This document shows, one piece after another, positions 13,554 to 14,343 of a DNA stretch of 14,343 nucleotides. The notes below the pieces were generated by a model. It worked only from the letters and a program-made list of their open reading frames with translations, had not been told where the DNA came from and searched no databases. Each line of letters begins with the position of its first letter. Position 1 is the stretch's first letter. The position numbers were made by a program, and so were the translations under genes. Source of the stretch: an uncultured Paraglaciecola sp. (GTDB taxonomy: Bacteria > Pseudomonadota > Gammaproteobacteria > Enterobacterales > Alteromonadaceae); assembly GCA_905479025.1 (NCBI GenBank), contig CAJQKX010000138.1:1-14343 (forward strand), given 5' to 3'.

Positions 13554-14237
13554 TTAATTTAATGATTTTTGGTTTTTAGTTATAATTTCGAAAATTTGTT
13601 GTTTTTGTTGTTCTGGTGCTTTATGCCATTTGTACATGATATCTTGTTTTATATGGTTCATGCTTTTATTCATGTTTTGTATTTCAGATTTTAATTGTTG
13701 TATGAATTCTGGGGTTATGGTTTTAATTTGCACATTTAATTCTAAAGCTACTTGTAGGATTTTTCTAAAATTTCCTCTGTTTTTTCCTTTTACCGCTTCG
13801 TTGTATAAATCTACACGTTCTTCCATATCTTCCTCTGGTAGGTTCTTATTTAAATCGGGATGTGTTTTCTTGACTATCTCGCGAAACAATTCATTCATAT
13901 CGTTATCTGATATTGATTCTTTTTGTTTTTTTTCTGGAGCAACTGATTCAAATGGGTCTTCTATTTTTTTGTTTTTACAATACTCTAACATCTTACTTAT
14001 GAACCTATGACGAACTTCTTCAAATTCTTCAACTAGTTCTTCATATTCCATACTAAGATATAAAGCTTTGTGCCGTAATTTTTTAAATTGTTTTCTTAAT
14101 TGTTTTTGAGCTTGTGGAGCAGAGTATTTTACAGGAAGATTTTCTTTTGCGTATTTTTTGTTTTCTGGTTGATATACTCCCAGCTCATATTTTTCTTTTT
14201 CTCCAAAGAGATCATCAAACAAATCTTTTCTATTCAT
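13554..14237 (-). CDS. J-domain-like (HPD) coiled-coil protein
   Basis: The 227-residue, highly charged protein has an N-terminal segment starting MNRKDLFDDLFGEKEKYELG, a long predicted helix or coil at about 40-90 (AQKQLRKQFKKLRHKALYLS onward), then a J-domain-like core at about 112-168: MNELFREIVKKTHPDLNKNL, followed by LYNEAVKGKNRGNFRKILQV. The HPD tripeptide (126-128) is the signature by which J-domains stimulate Hsp70/DnaK ATPase. The C-terminal helix (175-227) is basic and Gln/Lys rich. In family terms it would recruit host DnaK to a phage substrate; which substrate is unknown. The J-like part is central rather than N-terminal, and helix I of the domain is short. It starts just after a strong terminator and a GTGTAAAATAAT element, so it likely has its own promoter, and it leads the 63-aa gene. 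Confidence 0.72.
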   Translation of the reverse strand: MNRKDLFDDLFGEKEKYELGVYQPENKKYAKENLPVKYSAPQAQKQLRKQFKKLRHKALYLSMEYEELVEEFEEVRHRFISKMLEYCKNKKIEDPFESVAPEKKQKESISDNDMNELFREIVKKTHPDLNKNLPEEDMEERVDLYNEAVKGKNRGNFRKILQVALELNVQIKTITPEFIQQLKSEIQNMNKSMNHIKQDIMYKWHKAPEQQKQQIFEIITKNQKSLN

Positions 14238-14239
14238 AT

Positions 14240-14251
14240 ATTATTTTACAC
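14240..14251 (-). promoter_or_regulatory. GTGTAAAATAAT element upstream of the J-domain gene
   Basis: Minus strand 14251-14240 reads GTGTAAAATAAT, with the G 14 nt before the ATG at 14237 and directly after the terminator T-run. Because the upstream transcript ends here, a new promoter is needed, which supports a promoter role for this element. Confidence 0.45.
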
Positions 14252-14277
14252 AAAAAAGGCGACCCCGAAGGGTCGCC
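14252..14277 (-). terminator. Rho-independent terminator with TTCG tetraloop
   Basis: On the minus strand GGCGACCC, loop TTCG, then GGGTCGCC (14277-14258) form a perfect 8-bp GC-rich stem followed by TTTTTT (14257-14252). It ends transcription from the gene to the right and insulates the J-domain gene. Confidence 0.92.
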
Positions 14278-14306
14278 CAAGAATTAAATCTTGCTCGTGT
14301 TACTGA

Positions 14307-14342
14307 TTAACCTGCGATTGACGCAATCAATTCCACTGTGTA
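14307..14342 (-). CDS. C-terminal end of an off-window gene
   Basis: The frame ending at TAA (14309-14307) reads YTVELIASIAG before the stop, 29 bp upstream of the terminator stem. That is a normal spacing and a plausible hydrophobic C-terminus. Another frame (ending at 14286) is also open for 19 codons but reads less like a protein end. The identity cannot be judged from 11 residues; a strong terminator behind it fits a highly expressed gene. Confidence 0.4.
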   Translation of the reverse strand, partial: YTVELIASIAG

Positions 14343-14343
14343 G

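Noticed and set aside
1..14343. CRISPR arrays, tRNA genes or insertion sequences
   Set aside because: No spaced identical repeats, cloverleaf-like segments, transposase-like proteins or terminal inverted repeats with target duplications were seen.

Overview
The window is a piece of a tailed-phage genome (Caudoviricetes). It is clearly AT-rich by eye. The best anchors are a large portal protein, four adjoining tail-fibre or adhesin genes, and the first 80 residues of a RecA/UvsX-type recombinase at the left edge. The style of the virion proteins (fibre motifs of the 'GNVGVGTTSPSAKLEV' type, cupredoxin-like and LamG modules) and the large membrane coiled-coil protein resemble T4-like and related marine phages known mainly from cyanophages, pelagiphages and metagenomes. 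The host cannot be named from the sequence.

Layout. Positions 1-3019 are on the minus strand, read right to left: a 58-aa acidic protein, a 79-aa low-complexity protein, a 662-aa membrane/coiled-coil protein, a 110-aa protein and the truncated uvsX/recA-like gene. Start-stop overlaps (ATGA at 2582-2585; 8 bp at 233-240) show tight coupling inside this block. Positions 3020-3112 are a divergent control region with a perfect 10-bp inverted repeat. Positions 3113-13354 are on the plus strand: portal, a Ser-rich coil/H-lectin-like fibre protein, then (after a T4-like late promoter sequence, TATAAATA) a fibre protein, an 893-aa three-module beta-helix adhesin, a 665-aa mosaic protein with a cupredoxin-like domain and calcium-type TSP3 repeats, and a 500-aa protein with two LamG-like folds. 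Positions 13356-14237 are on the minus strand again: a J-domain (HPD) coiled-coil protein and a small basic protein. They are insulated on the right by a strong UUCG-loop terminator that ends an off-window gene.

How it fits together (inference). The left block looks like replication/recombination or takeover functions. The plus block is virion morphogenesis: portal followed directly by host-recognition genes rather than by the prohead protease and capsid genes of the T4 order. The fibre genes look like a modular, recombining cassette. Two of them share a homologous N-terminal domain, with a 21-bp identical DNA stretch, and in one copy a LamG lectin-like domain is inserted inside that domain.

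Most interesting signals: (i) a complete type-1-copper-like ligand set (H137, C186, H189, M192) in a fibre protein; (ii) the LamG-inside-domain architecture; (iii) a recurrent GTGTA(N)(A/C)A...AT-rich element 14-16 nt upstream of four separate ATG starts, a candidate phage promoter or leader signal; (iv) the divergent inverted repeat between early-type and late-type blocks.
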